64,000 bases of DNA from Sphaerochaeta halotolerans (GCF_003429665.1 NZ_QUWK01000012.1:1-64000); one strand, 5' to 3'. Positions 18,257 through 27,609 are shown, numbered from the stretch's first letter. Notes: generated from the sequence alone by a model not told the origin. Program-made: numbers and translations.

Positions 18257-20272
18257 CTAATTGTTCCGCGCTGCCAGCCGCTCCTTGAGCAATCTCAGCT
18301 TGTCACTTACCTCATCACTGGAAAGCTGCTTGTTTGGATCTACCTCATCAAACAGTTCCTTGGGAATTTCCTCAAGGAAACGTGAAGGGATACTGGTTAC
18401 CAGCTCAAATCCTCGCTTGCGTTTCTCACAGCTGCTGATGATAAGCGCACGCCTTGCACGGGTGATTGCTACATAGAAGAGACGGCGTTCCTCATCAAGA
18501 CTGGCCGGGTTCTCTTCAATTGCCCTTGCATGGGGAATGTACTGATCTTCCACCCCTGCGAGGTATACGGTATCAAACTCCAGTCCCTTGGAGGCGTGGA
18601 TGGTCATCAGGGCAATTTTCCCTGCATCCTCTTCCTCAGGATTTTCCTTTCCTGCAAGACTGATCCTGTTCAAATAGTCGAAAATGGAAGCATTCCTGTT
18701 CTCAGGATTCCGCTCCCATCGTGCAAGCATGTCACAGAGCATATTGACCCCCTTCATCTTGTAGGCAGCGAAGGCTTCGTTGTCGGGATGCTCACTTTCA
18801 ATATGTTGCTTATATCCTATCTCCTGGACAAGGGTCCTTAGGATCATGTTCCTCTGGGTATTGGTATTGAACAGTTGATAGTGATACTCCTCAATGAGGT
18901 CTGCAAACCGCTTGAGAGTACGCTTCATTGCTTCCTTGACTTGTCCATCGGTGGAAATACTCATCAGTGTTAGGGCGCTAAAAAGAGAGCACGTATGGTC
19001 ATCAGCCACTTTGCGCATCTTCTCCAGCGTTGTCCTGCCAATCCCTCTTCTTGGCGTGTTGATAATCCTGAGCAGGTTGATATCATCATCCTGGTTTGCA
19101 ATCACCTTCAGATAGCTCACGATATCCCTGATCTCTTTTCTATCGAAGAAGCTCTGTCCACCGGTTACCTGTGTGGGAATACCCCGTTCTGTAAACTTTG
19201 TCTCCAGGATGGCTATTAAGCTGTTGGTACGCACCAACACTCCGAAATCGCTGAAAGGACGATCTTCTTTCTTGTGGATCATGAGAATTTCATCTGCAAT
19301 GGTTGCCGCCTCGTCCTCGTCATGGGCAGGGTGGATAAGACGGATGGAGGAGCCTTTGCCACTGTCAGTCCAGAGCTTTTTATCCTTCCTCATCTGGTTG
19401 TTCACAATCAGGCGGTTTGCTGCCTCGAGAATATTCCCAGTAGAACGGTAGTTGCGCTCTAGCTTCACTTCCATCCGCTCAGGGAAATCGCGTTCAAACA
19501 TCACCAGATTCTCATAGTTTGCCCCTCTCCAGCTATAGATACTCTGGTCATCATCGCCAACCACACAGAGATTGCGACTCTCTTGGGCAAGGAGCTCAAC
19601 CATACGGTACTGGGAGAGGGAAGTATCCTGGAACTCATCAACTAGAATATGGCTGTAGCGTGCTCTGAGCTCATCAAGAATTTCAGGATGCTTGTCAAAC
19701 AATTCCAGGGGTTTCATGATCAGATCATCAAAGTCGACAGCATTATATGCCTTGAGATGCTTCTCGTACTCATAATATAGGTTTCTGATCTTCTCAGAGG
19801 CATTGGGACCAAAGACCTTTCGCTTAGTCTTGATGTCACTGAACAGGGAAGAAAGTTCAAACAAGTCAAAACTCTCGACCACATAGTCGAGATTCTGTAT
19901 GACTTCCTTCATCAATGCCTTGCGGTCATTGGTATCATAGACAGTGAAATTATTCTTGAACCCCAAATGTTGGATGTACTGCTTGAGCACCCCCATACCG
20001 AAGGAGTGAAACGTGGTCGTGGTAAGTTTCTTCAAAGGCATGCCAGTGAGTGCACGTACGCGCTGGCCCATCTCCTTTGCTGCCTTATTGGTAAAGGTCA
20101 GTGCAAGGATGGCGTGTTCGTCGATTCCTTTCTCCAGCATATGGGCAATGCGGAAGGTAAGCATACGTGTTTTTCCACTACCGGCTCCGGCAATGACAAG
20201 CAAGGGACCGTGCAAGGTTGAAGCAGCCTTGCACTGCTCAGGGTTGAGCTCTTTTTCTAAATTGAATCGCAT
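18257..20272 (-). CDS. UvrD/Rep-family DNA helicase
   Basis: 671 residues, the length of Rep (about 670) and shorter than UvrD or PcrA (about 720). All superfamily 1A motifs are visible: Q-motif LNPEQCKAA, Walker A GAGSGKT (about 30-36), motif Ia LTFTNKAAKEM, Walker B LVDEFQDTS, motif III GDDDQSIYSWRGA, motif IV LERNYRST, motif V TIHASKGLEF and motif VI YVAITRARR. It unwinds DNA 3' to 5' at stalled forks or during repair. It ends a four-gene run (methyltransferase, DUF362 protein, export protein, helicase) with gaps of 6-13 bases or overlaps. Rep versus PcrA cannot be settled by reading alone. Confidence 0.93.
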   Translation of the reverse strand: MRFNLEKELNPEQCKAASTLHGPLLVIAGAGSGKTRMLTFRIAHMLEKGIDEHAILALTFTNKAAKEMGQRVRALTGMPLKKLTTTTFHSFGMGVLKQYIQHLGFKNNFTVYDTNDRKALMKEVIQNLDYVVESFDLFELSSLFSDIKTKRKVFGPNASEKIRNLYYEYEKHLKAYNAVDFDDLIMKPLELFDKHPEILDELRARYSHILVDEFQDTSLSQYRMVELLAQESRNLCVVGDDDQSIYSWRGANYENLVMFERDFPERMEVKLERNYRSTGNILEAANRLIVNNQMRKDKKLWTDSGKGSSIRLIHPAHDEDEAATIADEILMIHKKEDRPFSDFGVLVRTNSLIAILETKFTERGIPTQVTGGQSFFDRKEIRDIVSYLKVIANQDDDINLLRIINTPRRGIGRTTLEKMRKVADDHTCSLFSALTLMSISTDGQVKEAMKRTLKRFADLIEEYHYQLFNTNTQRNMILRTLVQEIGYKQHIESEHPDNEAFAAYKMKGVNMLCDMLARWERNPENRNASIFDYLNRISLAGKENPEEEDAGKIALMTIHASKGLEFDTVYLAGVEDQYIPHARAIEENPASLDEERRLFYVAITRARRALIISSCEKRKRGFELVTSIPSRFLEEIPKELFDEVDPNKQLSSDEVSDKLRLLKERLAARNN

Positions 20273-20278
20273 GGTTCC

Positions 20279-20761
20279 TCAGATTCGTTTTATGAATACC
20301 GAATCGATTCCGACCCCAAGGGCAACCAAGCTGGTAACGATCAGGCCGGAGACAATGACTCCGCCGAATACTGCCATCATGGTCTTGCGTTTGTCAAGGC
20401 CCAAAATCCAGGAACCAAGGGTTCCTGTCCATGCGCCGGTGATAGGCAAGGGTATTGCTACAAACAGAAGAATGCCCCAATAACCATACTTGTTAACCTT
20501 TGGGTAGACACGTCTTTGTGCTCTCGCGACAAAACGGTCGAAGAATGAGGCATACCACTTCCAGTGGGTATGAAATATCCTATGGAAGGTTGCCAGAAAC
20601 GTGTATACGATTGGGGCAACCAAGGCATTGGTCAAAACACAGAGAGGGGTAGCTATAAAGAGAGAGACCCCGTTGAAATAGGCATAAGGAATGCCTCCGC
20701 GCAGTTCGCTGATAGGGAGAAGGGAGAGAAGAACACTGAAAAACAACGTGTAATTATCCAT
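20279..20761 (-). CDS. Small multidrug export protein family (COG2426)
   Basis: 160 residues, about four or five membrane segments. The start MDNYTLFFSVLLSLLPISELRGGIPYAYF contains the family's ELRGGIP motif, and the second half has the PLPITGAWTGTLGSWILGL motif typical of this family (Pfam Sm_multidrug_ex). The experimental basis for drug export in the family is thin, so the substrate is unknown. GAGGAAGG eight bases upstream fixes this start; a longer frame opens upstream inside the DUF362 gene. It lies 13 bases after that gene. Confidence 0.85.
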   Translation of the reverse strand: MDNYTLFFSVLLSLLPISELRGGIPYAYFNGVSLFIATPLCVLTNALVAPIVYTFLATFHRIFHTHWKWYASFFDRFVARAQRRVYPKVNKYGYWGILLFVAIPLPITGAWTGTLGSWILGLDKRKTMMAVFGGVIVSGLIVTSLVALGVGIDSVFIKRI

Positions 20762-20774
20762 ACAATACCTTCCT

Positions 20775-21893
20775 CTAGGAGGGAATTTCTTCGTCAACGA
20801 GTATCGCAGAGGCAGGGCAGACTTCATGGCAGCAGTAGCAGCGGATACAGACCTTGGGGTCGATGATGATACGTTTATCAACCATCGTCAAGGCTCCAGC
20901 GGGACAAATGTCAATGCATTTCCTGCATCTAATACACGGATCGACTAAAAAAACTGGTGCCTTTCGTTCCCTTTTTACATTCCAGTGAATGTACCGGCTG
21001 AAAATGGAGGGGATGCTCAAGGCAGGCAAGAAGCCGGTATGCTCCCGCATCTTAATGCGTACGTAGTCTTCCTGTATCAGATCTTCGGCAGAGAGAGCAG
21101 GGTAGGAGCTGGGCTTGTCCCCCAGACCTCTTCTGATTCCTTCTGAGACGATGGGGACGAGCATAGGATCATACCCCATGATCCGCGCTTGGGCATAATC
21201 CAAGGCTACGGCATCACAGCTGGCAAGTAAGAGGCCAAGATGGCGAGAAAAGCCGTTTGCAGGTCCGGGGCCCTCCATTGCAATAATTCCGTCCATCAGG
21301 CAGAACGCAGGGTTTGCAATGGAAGCGATGCCCACCATCAGGGAAGCGAACTGTCTACGGGTAGGGAACTGCACATGGCAGGGACTCTTATATATATTGG
21401 GCACCAATCCAAACAGATTTTTTACTGCTCCTGTGGCATACATCAGCTGATGTGTCTTGAATTTGGGAAGACTGAATACCATATCCACCTGAGAAAGCAC
21501 CGCAGCAAGCGGTAACTTCTTGCGATGGGCATAGGGAATCGTGTAGGTCCTTGGCTGTTTCGTGAAGTCAATCCACTGGACACCTTCCTCTTCACACACT
21601 TGAAAGATGCCTGAAGCTTTCGGCTTGAAATTTGGTTTTTGCAATCCTGGTGAATCGCCAACCAATATCTCTTTTGCTCCTTGACGCTTAAGATGTCTGA
21701 TCATACCCCGGAGAACAGCCGAATGTGTGGTTATACAATATTCTTCCTTTGCATCACTGAGTATGTTTGGCTTGAGGAGGATACGCTTGTCCTTGACATC
21801 AGGCATTGCTCCCAGCTCGCAGGCCTTGGCAACCGCTTGATCGACCATCGCTTGTTCATATTGTCCACACCGTACAATAGCGACACTACTCAT
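20775..21893 (-). CDS. DUF362 protein with two C-terminal [4Fe-4S] clusters
   Basis: 372 residues. The first 290 residues are the DUF362 domain, with ILLKPN near 40, GDSPG near 83 and PKFKTH near 150. The C-terminus is a bacterial two-cluster ferredoxin: CIRCRKCIDICP and CIRCYCCHEVCP. Members are found in anaerobes and are thought to take part in electron transfer; the exact reaction is unknown. The start chosen (MSSVAIVRC) has AGGAGA five bases upstream and overlaps the upstream gene's stop by 4 bases (ATGA-type coupling), which the longer start would not explain. Confidence 0.87.
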   Translation of the reverse strand: MSSVAIVRCGQYEQAMVDQAVAKACELGAMPDVKDKRILLKPNILSDAKEEYCITTHSAVLRGMIRHLKRQGAKEILVGDSPGLQKPNFKPKASGIFQVCEEEGVQWIDFTKQPRTYTIPYAHRKKLPLAAVLSQVDMVFSLPKFKTHQLMYATGAVKNLFGLVPNIYKSPCHVQFPTRRQFASLMVGIASIANPAFCLMDGIIAMEGPGPANGFSRHLGLLLASCDAVALDYAQARIMGYDPMLVPIVSEGIRRGLGDKPSSYPALSAEDLIQEDYVRIKMREHTGFLPALSIPSIFSRYIHWNVKRERKAPVFLVDPCIRCRKCIDICPAGALTMVDKRIIIDPKVCIRCYCCHEVCPASAILVDEEIPS

Positions 21894-22678
21894 ACATCTC
21901 TCCTGATCAGGCAAAAATAGAGTGGCCCCCGGCCCTCTCCTCGGTCTGGAAGAATGAGGGAGCCGTATTTTCTCTCTTCACTTCCCACTTGGGTACTCTC
22001 CATAATGGTGAATCTGCCAACCCGTTTTTCGAACAACTTCTCAACAACCTGCTCGTTCTCCATTGGATTGATCGAGCAGGTACTGTACAGGATGTACCCT
22101 CCCTTCTTGACTGCTTCCAAGGCAGCAGCAAGCATGGCAAATTGGGTAATGGCAAGTCGCTTGGGCCGGGAAGGACTCCACATTGCGAGGGCTTTTGGGT
22201 CATGCAGTACATGGCGCTCACTGGAACAGGGGGCATCGAGAAGGATTTTGTCATACCGATTCTGTTCATGCAGCGACCAACGAGTCGCATCATGGGCAGT
22301 TATCTGGACACACCGCTGGTCCTCTGTGCTGAGGTGATCCTTTACTACTTGTTTCAGTCTTGCCCTTCTTGCAGAAGAGCGGTCATTGGAAACGAGAAGG
22401 CCATCTCCATGCAGACTGGAAGCCAGTACCAGGGTTTTCCCTCCTGGTGCTGCACACATATCCAGTACGGTCTCCCCCCTCTCGACACCGAGCAGTTTTG
22501 CTGCAAGAACAGATGCTTCATCCAGGTAGTACGGTTGTATAAGGCCATCCGTATACGTAATCGGCACCTTATCCTTTATCAAGGCTACCTTCAGCGATTC
22601 CCAGCGTTCTTGGTAGATATCCTGGTAGTATGCACCAAACAGCGTCTCGCCATCTGCTTTGCCCTTCTGTTTTGCCAT
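21890..22678 (-). CDS. RsmB/NOP family RNA m5C methyltransferase (short form)
   Basis: 262 residues, only the catalytic SAM domain; the NusB-like N-terminus of RsmB and the PUA-like tail of RsmF are absent. Motif I VLDMCAAPGGKT (about 70-81), motif IV DAPCSS with its release cysteine and motif VI STCSINPMENE with the catalytic cysteine are all present. It should methylate C5 of a cytosine in rRNA or tRNA. The ATG at 22678 lies six bases after a -10 box, so it is predicted to be leaderless; a longer frame reaching 22759 runs over the divergent promoter and is not credible. Confidence 0.88.
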   Translation of the reverse strand: MAKQKGKADGETLFGAYYQDIYQERWESLKVALIKDKVPITYTDGLIQPYYLDEASVLAAKLLGVERGETVLDMCAAPGGKTLVLASSLHGDGLLVSNDRSSARRARLKQVVKDHLSTEDQRCVQITAHDATRWSLHEQNRYDKILLDAPCSSERHVLHDPKALAMWSPSRPKRLAITQFAMLAAALEAVKKGGYILYSTCSINPMENEQVVEKLFEKRVGRFTIMESTQVGSEERKYGSLILPDRGEGRGPLYFCLIRRDV

Positions 22679-22684
22679 GGTCTG

Positions 22685-22735
22685 ACTGTACCAATTTTTA
22701 TCCCTCTTGTGAACCTTATGCTCTTGTGATATGCT
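22685..22735. promoter_or_regulatory. Back-to-back promoters sharing one -35 region
   Basis: Plus strand: TTGTGA (22707-22712), 17 bases, TATGCT (22730-22735), five bases, ATG of ccdA at 22741. Minus strand: TTCACA (22713-22708), 17 bases, TACAGT (22690-22685), six bases, ATG of the methyltransferase at 22678. The two -35 boxes share TTGTGAA (22707-22713). Both transcripts would begin at or next to the ATG, and two polymerases could not bind at once. Confidence 0.6.
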
Positions 22736-22740
22736 CAGCC

Positions 22741-23412
22741 ATGGCATATATAACTGCATTTCTCGAAGGCATTATCAGTTTTATCAGTCCCTGTATCCTT
22801 CCTATCCTTCCGCTGTACTTTTCGTATCTCGCCGGTGGTGTCGTAGAACAGGAACAAGGGAAGAACATACTCTTGAAAAACAGTATTGCCTTCATCATAG
22901 GGTTCACAATTCTCTTCGTGGCCCTTGGGGCTGCATCAACCACAATAGGGCAATTTCTACAGAGTCACCTGGATATGCTCAATCGCATCGGTGGTGTGTT
23001 GGTCATCCTCTTTGCACTGAACAATCTGGGATTTGTCCTGATTCCCGCATTGAACAACAACCACAAATTCCAGATGAAAGGCCTGCAGAATATGAATATT
23101 CCCAAGTCAATGCTCTTTGGCCTGGTATTTGCCTTGGGTTGGACTCCCTGTGTGGGGCCACTGCTTGGCAGCGCCTTGATGATGGCCGCCAATGCCGAGC
23201 TGGTAACCAAGGGTATGTTGACACTGTTCTTCTATGCAATGGGCCTTGGCGTTCCATTCCTGCTCTCTGCAATCCTGCTTGAACAGTTAGAGAGTGTCTT
23301 TGCTGCAATAAAAAAGCATTCCAAGCTTATCACGATAATCAGCGGTCTCTTCCTCCTGGCTTTCGGCATTGCCTTGATCCTGGGATTTAATCCGGCCGCA
23401 CTATTTCTGTAG
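22741..23412 (+). CDS. ccdA: CcdA-type thiol-disulfide membrane transporter
   Basis: 223 residues, the size of CcdA (the DsbD membrane domain). Six hydrophobic segments. The two redox cysteines lie in the family motifs ISPCILPILP (near 17-26) and TPCVGPLLG (near 132-140). It carries electrons from cytoplasmic thioredoxin across the inner membrane to an exported thioredoxin-like protein. The next gene, 8 bases downstream, encodes such a protein, so substrate and partner are paired. The ATG has no Shine-Dalgarno sequence and sits five bases after the -10 box. Confidence 0.93.
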   Translation: MAYITAFLEGIISFISPCILPILPLYFSYLAGGVVEQEQGKNILLKNSIAFIIGFTILFVALGAASTTIGQFLQSHLDMLNRIGGVLVILFALNNLGFVLIPALNNNHKFQMKGLQNMNIPKSMLFGLVFALGWTPCVGPLLGSALMMAANAELVTKGMLTLFFYAMGLGVPFLLSAILLEQLESVFAAIKKHSKLITIISGLFLLAFGIALILGFNPAALFL

Positions 23413-23420
23413 GAGTTTTT

Positions 23421-24164
23421 ATGAAAAAAAATACCCGTACCCTGTTGATTACCTTGATTTCATTCATCGTAATCATTGTTGTCGCCTCAGTTGCTTACAA
23501 TGCGTTAAAGGATACTAGTGCTCCGGCTGTCTCACTCACACCGAATCTCACGAATATCCCATCGGCCACCGAAAAGCCGGCCGTCCCTGAACCTTCTCTC
23601 GATGCAGCGGAAGAACTTCCTATGACCAACTCAGCTACTGCCGAAGACGAACAGGCAACTGTTCCTACCGAGGTAGCAACCGAGGAACCGGAGGCCACCT
23701 CTGTAGCGGAAGAGACTGTAGAGTCCCCTGCTGAAGAAGAGCCGAAGATGCCAGATATTCCGCTATTCACCCTCGGTGGAGAAGAAACCAGTTTTGATGC
23801 AGTGAGGCAGGGTAAGCCGACCATCATCAACTATTTTGCTTCCTGGTGTCCTCCCTGTAAACAGGAACTTCCACACTTCCAAGCAGCATATGACAAGTAT
23901 GGTGATGAAATCAGCTTTATCTTCTTGAATGCTATGGATGGGCAACGAGAAACACTGGAAACTCTTACCAAATTCATGGAAGAATTTCCCTTCACCGGTC
24001 CTGTCTATACAGATGAAGGAATCTTCGCCTATATTTTCCAGACGAACAGCCTCCCGACAACGGTATTCTTCAATGCCGATGGCACCATAGCAAATGGCTA
24101 TCTTGGATATGTCAACGAGACTACTTTGCAAGAGAATATTGACCGATTGCTCACACAAAAGTAA
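23421..24164 (+). CDS. Membrane-anchored TlpA/ResA-like thioredoxin
   Basis: 247 residues. An uncleaved N-terminal membrane anchor (about residues 8-27) is followed by a long Pro/Glu/Thr/Ala-rich linker (about 32-108) and a thioredoxin domain with the active site WCPPC (C143 and C146) and the cis-proline segment LPTTVFF near 215. It should act in the periplasm as a reductase fed by CcdA, for example in cytochrome c maturation or other cysteine reduction. The linker is unusually long for the family and would let the domain reach well away from the membrane. AGGAG precedes the ATG. Its 3' end overlaps the convergent haemolysin III gene by 14 bases. Confidence 0.9.
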   Translation: MKKNTRTLLITLISFIVIIVVASVAYNALKDTSAPAVSLTPNLTNIPSATEKPAVPEPSLDAAEELPMTNSATAEDEQATVPTEVATEEPEATSVAEETVESPAEEEPKMPDIPLFTLGGEETSFDAVRQGKPTIINYFASWCPPCKQELPHFQAAYDKYGDEISFIFLNAMDGQRETLETLTKFMEEFPFTGPVYTDEGIFAYIFQTNSLPTTVFFNADGTIANGYLGYVNETTLQENIDRLLTQK

Positions 24165-24819
24165 GCATATAGCCTACATAAAACAGAGCGCTTCCCCCGA
24201 TACAGAATAGATGCCAAATGGCATGGTAGTGGGGGAGGCGTTTACTTGCGTAAAAAATTACCCCGATACTGTAGGTCAACCCTGCTGCGATAATCCATTG
24301 TATCAAGCTAGAAGGGATGAAGGGGACGATATCCTTCCAGAAGAACACAATCAACCAGCCCATGGCGAGATAGAGCAAGACATGCAATACCTTGGCTTTC
24401 CCCCAGAAGATCAGGGTGAGAATGATTCCGATGACCGCTATTGCCCACACAAAGATGGTGATTCTATAGGCAACCGGGGTAGCGACGTACATCATCATCG
24501 GGGTATAGGTACCGGCAATCAGAAAATAGATATTGCTATGGTCCAATATCCTGCAAAACCGTTTCCCATTTCCGTGAGGAAGAAAATGATAGAGGGCGGA
24601 GGAACTATAGAGCAAAAGCATAGTGAAACCCCAGATGAGCATACCCACCTGGAGAGATCGACTGGAAATAGAAGGAAGCTTGAAAAGGATAGAAAGCAAG
24701 GCGATGAGAGCAAGAACCGCTCCTATCCCATGGGTAATTGCATTTTCCTTCTCTGCCTTCGGGTCGTCGTAGTTATGAAGGGTTATATGTGCTTCAAGCC
24801 AAGCATTGAGACGTTGCAT
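24151..24819 (-). CDS. Haemolysin III family (YqfA/PAQR-like) membrane protein
   Basis: 222 residues with seven predicted membrane helices, as in the PAQR superfamily. The conserved segments NAITHGIG (near 33), SALYHFLPHG (near 80), DHSNIYFLIAGTYTPM (near 97) and a C-terminal HAIWHLFCIGG carry the metal-binding histidines and Asp of the family. Its role in bacteria is thought to be membrane homeostasis; the haemolysin name is historical. The ATG at 24819 has AGGAGG eight bases upstream; a TTG-initiated longer frame is not needed. Confidence 0.9.
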   Translation of the reverse strand: MQRLNAWLEAHITLHNYDDPKAEKENAITHGIGAVLALIALLSILFKLPSISSRSLQVGMLIWGFTMLLLYSSSALYHFLPHGNGKRFCRILDHSNIYFLIAGTYTPMMMYVATPVAYRITIFVWAIAVIGIILTLIFWGKAKVLHVLLYLAMGWLIVFFWKDIVPFIPSSLIQWIIAAGLTYSIGVIFYASKRLPHYHAIWHLFCIGGSALFYVGYMLTFV

Positions 24820-24918
24820 TGTTGATGCCTCCTGTTGCAAGACACCTTAGCGAAGGCAACGCGTTAAAGCAATGGTAGATGTATGCTTTTAGTATACTAG
24901 TAGATATCTATTAGAAGC

Positions 24919-24940
24919 AAAAACAGGGCTCTGATGCCCT
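24919..24940 (-). terminator. Terminator after the amino acid ABC operon
   Basis: On the minus strand the stem AGGGC, loop ATCAGA, stem GCCCT and then GTTTTT, directly after the ATPase gene. A T run on the other side (24942-24946) would let it act in both directions. Confidence 0.75.
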
Positions 24941-24944
24941 ATTT

Positions 24945-25688
24945 TTAAAGAATGTGCTCCAAAAATTGCTTTGTTCGATCACTCTTTGGATGGGAGAAAA
25001 CCTCATCGGGCGTACCAACTTCAACAATTCTCCCGTCATCCATGAAGACAACCTTTGAAGCAGCTGCCTTTGCAAATCCCATCTCGTGAGTTACCAGGAG
25101 CATAGTCATGCCACTTTTCGCAAGTTTGAGCATTACATCCAGTACCTCTTTAATCATCTCTGGGTCAAGGGCACTGGTAGGTTCATCGAAGAGCATTACC
25201 TTCGGCTCCATCGCCAGTGCACGGGCAATAGCGACACGCTGTTGCTGTCCACCAGAAAGCTGCGGTGGATGTACATCTGCCTTTTCCTCGAGTCCTACAA
25301 GCTTCAAGAGATTCATGGCATTCTCTGCTGCCTTCTTCTGTGAAATTTTTCTCACTTTCACGGGAGCAAGAGTAATGTTCTCCATGACCGTCAAATGGGG
25401 GAAAAGATTGAAGGACTGGAATACCATTCCCACTTCTTCACGTATTTTCCGTAAATCTACATGCGGGTTTGTTACTTCATCTTCATCAATGAAAATTTTA
25501 CCGTCACTCGGATTTTCCAATTTATTGACACTTCTGAGCAATGTGGATTTTCCACTACCGGACGGTCCAATGATTACCACAACCTCACCGTTCTCCACGG
25601 TCAGATCAGCATGTTTGACAGCGTGTACCAAGGTCTTGTTCGCTGTTATATAATCTTTTGAGAGATCTTCAATACGTATTCTAGCCAT
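24945..25688 (-). CDS. Polar amino acid ABC transporter ATPase (GlnQ/ArtP type)
   Basis: 247 residues. Walker [10 protein letters not shown] (about 41-49), Q-loop [13 protein letters not shown], signature [15 protein letters not shown], Walker [14 protein letters not shown] and the switch histidine in [10 protein letters not shown] are all present. The QSFNLFPH form of the Q-loop is typical of the polar amino acid uptake family. It pairs with the permease gene, which it overlaps by 8 bases. The start [13 protein letters not shown] was chosen because it fits the family; the longer frame reads through the permease end. Confidence 0.95.
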   Translation of the reverse strand: MARIRIEDLSKDYITANKTLVHAVKHADLTVENGEVVVIIGPSGSGKSTLLRSVNKLENPSDGKIFIDEDEVTNPHVDLRKIREEVGMVFQSFNLFPHLTVMENITLAPVKVRKISQKKAAENAMNLLKLVGLEEKADVHPPQLSGGQQQRVAIARALAMEPKVMLFDEPTSALDPEMIKEVLDVMLKLAKSGMTMLLVTHEMGFAKAAASKVVFMDDGRIVEVGTPDEVFSHPKSDRTKQFLEHIL

Positions 25689-26541
25689 TCTTATGCAACC
25701 TTTCCTCCAAGAGGCCCACCAAGCGGGAGAGCAGGAGGGTGATAATGAGGTATATGAGCGCAACAACCAGCATGGTTTCCAGGGATAGGAAGGTCCTGCT
25801 GATATACTCCCTTCCTTTTCTCAGGATATCGCTGAGCGCGATGGCGGATACCAAGGATGAGTCCTTGAGCATCGAGATGAACTCATTCCCGATTGCCGGG
25901 AGAATTACCTTAACCGTCTGGGGAAGAATAACATACCTGAATGCTTGGGACCTGCTCAGTCCCAATGCAATTGCTGCTTCCATTTGCCCCTTGGGGATAG
26001 CCTGGATACCAGCTCTTACAATTTCTCCCATGTAGGCACCGAAGCAGATGGACAGTGCAACAACCGCTGCAGCCATGCCCTGGATTCTGAAGAACCGTCC
26101 CATCGCATAATAGATGAAGATCAACTGGACAAGGAGGGGAATGCCCCGGATCAGCTCTACATAGACTCCGCTGAGCATATTGACCCAACGTCGTTTACTT
26201 ACCGAACCAAGACCGGTGGCCGTTCCGATCACCAACGCTCCCAGGATGGCAAAAATGGTAGCCTGAAAGGTAACCGGAGTTCCCTTGATGGTTACCATGA
26301 AGATATCACGATAGGGTTGGGGTTTGAACATGACCAAGCTTGCGAGCAGGATGATGGCACTGAAGAAGGTAATCCTCCATGAGTTCAATACATGTCCATC
26401 ATCCTTACGGGGGATGAGTACCCCATCGGTCATCTGGATGGTAAGAGCCCTTTTTTTCTGTGCAGTCAGATCAACTGAGACCACCTGATCCCGAATCTTC
26501 TGTATCTTTGCTGTTTCATTATCAAATGGTTGTTTTTCCAT
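25681..26541 (-). CDS. Polar amino acid ABC transporter permease
   Basis: 286 residues. A cytoplasmic N-terminal extension of about 55 residues ([20 protein letters not shown]) precedes five membrane segments. The EAA loop near 195-215 ([23 protein letters not shown]) contacts the ATPase, and [19 protein letters not shown] is the HisM/GlnP family signature. A single permease suggests a homodimer. The long N-terminal extension is somewhat unusual. A binding-protein gene lies upstream. An ARG-box-like site lies 67 bases before its start. Confidence 0.93.
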   Translation of the reverse strand: MEKQPFDNETAKIQKIRDQVVSVDLTAQKKRALTIQMTDGVLIPRKDDGHVLNSWRITFFSAIILLASLVMFKPQPYRDIFMVTIKGTPVTFQATIFAILGALVIGTATGLGSVSKRRWVNMLSGVYVELIRGIPLLVQLIFIYYAMGRFFRIQGMAAAVVALSICFGAYMGEIVRAGIQAIPKGQMEAAIALGLSRSQAFRYVILPQTVKVILPAIGNEFISMLKDSSLVSAIALSDILRKGREYISRTFLSLETMLVVALIYLIITLLLSRLVGLLEERLHKNG

Positions 26542-26607
26542 ATATTCTCACATTCTACTGATATAAGGGAAGTACTACATAATTATGCATGTAAAGTCAA
26601 GCAACTA

Positions 26608-26621
26608 TGTATAATTATTCA
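26608..26621. promoter_or_regulatory. ARG-box-like site upstream of the amino acid permease
   Basis: TGTATAATTATTCA differs by one base from the ArgR core TGAAT-WWWW-ATTCA. A weaker match (three mismatches) lies at 26577-26590, and another with two mismatches (AGAATAAATATGCA) at 27534-27547 upstream of the first binding-protein gene. They suggest arginine-responsive control, which fits an arginine or basic amino acid importer. Confidence 0.4.
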
Positions 26622-26641
26622 TATAATCCCAGTAAACAGTA

Positions 26642-26661
26642 CAGCCGCCTTCCGGCGGCTG
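26642..26661 (-). terminator. Hairpin between the binding-protein gene and the permease
   Basis: CAGCCGCC-GGAA-GGCGGCTG is a perfect eight-pair stem with a stable GNRA-type loop on the minus strand. It is followed only by a weak T-containing stretch (TACTGTTTACT). It may be a partial terminator or mRNA stabiliser that keeps binding protein in excess over the permease, a common arrangement in such operons. Confidence 0.6.
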
Positions 26662-26683
26662 CGGGTCAAGGAACGAGTTTTGT

Positions 26684-27469
26684 TTAGATGATGCCCCATT
26701 TCTTTTTCAGAGCATCCATCGTCCCATTCTCTTCCATGGTCTTCAATCCGTTGTTTACTAGGTTCATGACCTCAGTGTTTCCCTTCAGTGCAGCAATAGC
26801 TATAGGTTCAGGTTCTCCCAAATCGCTGGCACTACCGGTGATCTTGAGCTTGCTGGCATAGTTTTCATTGGTCATGACATAGTCACTTGCAATAACGGAA
26901 TCGGTCACCACTGCATCAAGATTACCGTTGAGCATGTCTTCAATAGCAAAGCCTACCTCATCATATGCCTTGATGTTGACACTGAAGTCGTTACGACTCT
27001 TGTCAAAATCATCAAGGAAGATATGACCGGTTGTTCCCAGCTGCACACCGACAGTCTTGTTGTTCAGACTAGCAGTATTGGATAAGCTTGTATTGGAAAC
27101 AGGGGCAAGAATTGCCTGTGTTACTACAAGGATTGGGGTAGAGAAATCCATGATGGCCTTTCTCTCTTCGGTAACGGATACACCACTGGCAACCGCATCG
27201 TAGGCTCCGTTTGCCAGACCGGCAAAGATTCCTTCCCAGGCAACATTGACGATACTAATGTCAACGTTGTTTATCTTGGCAATCTCATTGACCAGATCAA
27301 TCTCAAATCCAACGATATCCCCATTCTCATCAACAAATTCAAGCGGGGGCCATGCACAGTTTGCTGCAAAGACATAGGATTTTTTCCCAGTTTCAGCCTG
27401 AGCCTGTCCGAAGACCAAGGCAGAGGATACTACAAGTAACAAGGAAGCTACAACAAGTATTTTTTTCAT
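26684..27469 (-). CDS. Amino acid-binding protein of the ABC importer (soluble type)
   Basis: 261 residues. A cleavable signal peptide (MKKILVVASLLLVVSSALVFG) without lipobox cysteine precedes the family 3 solute-binding fold. WPPLEFVDENGDIVGFEIDL, the signature GLANGAYDAVASGVSVTEER and the hinge KTVGVQLGTTG all belong to amino acid receptors. It should be free in the periplasm. It is a close paralogue of the next gene upstream, which is a lipoprotein. AAGGAG seven bases upstream fixes the start; a longer frame is not needed. Confidence 0.93.
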   Translation of the reverse strand: MKKILVVASLLLVVSSALVFGQAQAETGKKSYVFAANCAWPPLEFVDENGDIVGFEIDLVNEIAKINNVDISIVNVAWEGIFAGLANGAYDAVASGVSVTEERKAIMDFSTPILVVTQAILAPVSNTSLSNTASLNNKTVGVQLGTTGHIFLDDFDKSRNDFSVNIKAYDEVGFAIEDMLNGNLDAVVTDSVIASDYVMTNENYASKLKITGSASDLGEPEPIAIAALKGNTEVMNLVNNGLKTMEENGTMDALKKKWGII

Positions 27470-27567
27470 GATAATCTCCTTACTTTCTGATATACGAATA
27501 ATGCATAGATATACAAAATATGTCAACTAAATTAGAATAAATATGCATAAAGAGAAAGAGAAGATGC

Positions 27568-27589
27568 AAAAAAAGGGGCCTAAGCCCCC
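27568..27589 (-). terminator. Terminator between the two binding-protein genes
   Basis: On the minus strand GGGGC-TTAG-GCCCC is followed by seven T. It would end the mRNA of the upstream lipoprotein gene, so the two binding proteins can be expressed separately. Confidence 0.85.
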
Positions 27590-27609
27590 TGTTCTTTGAT
27601 GAAATTTGT

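Noticed and set aside
20762..20881. N-terminal extension of the small multidrug export protein
   Set aside because: It overlaps the DUF362 ferredoxin end, while the start at 20761 has GAGGAAGG in the right place and the family's usual N-terminus.
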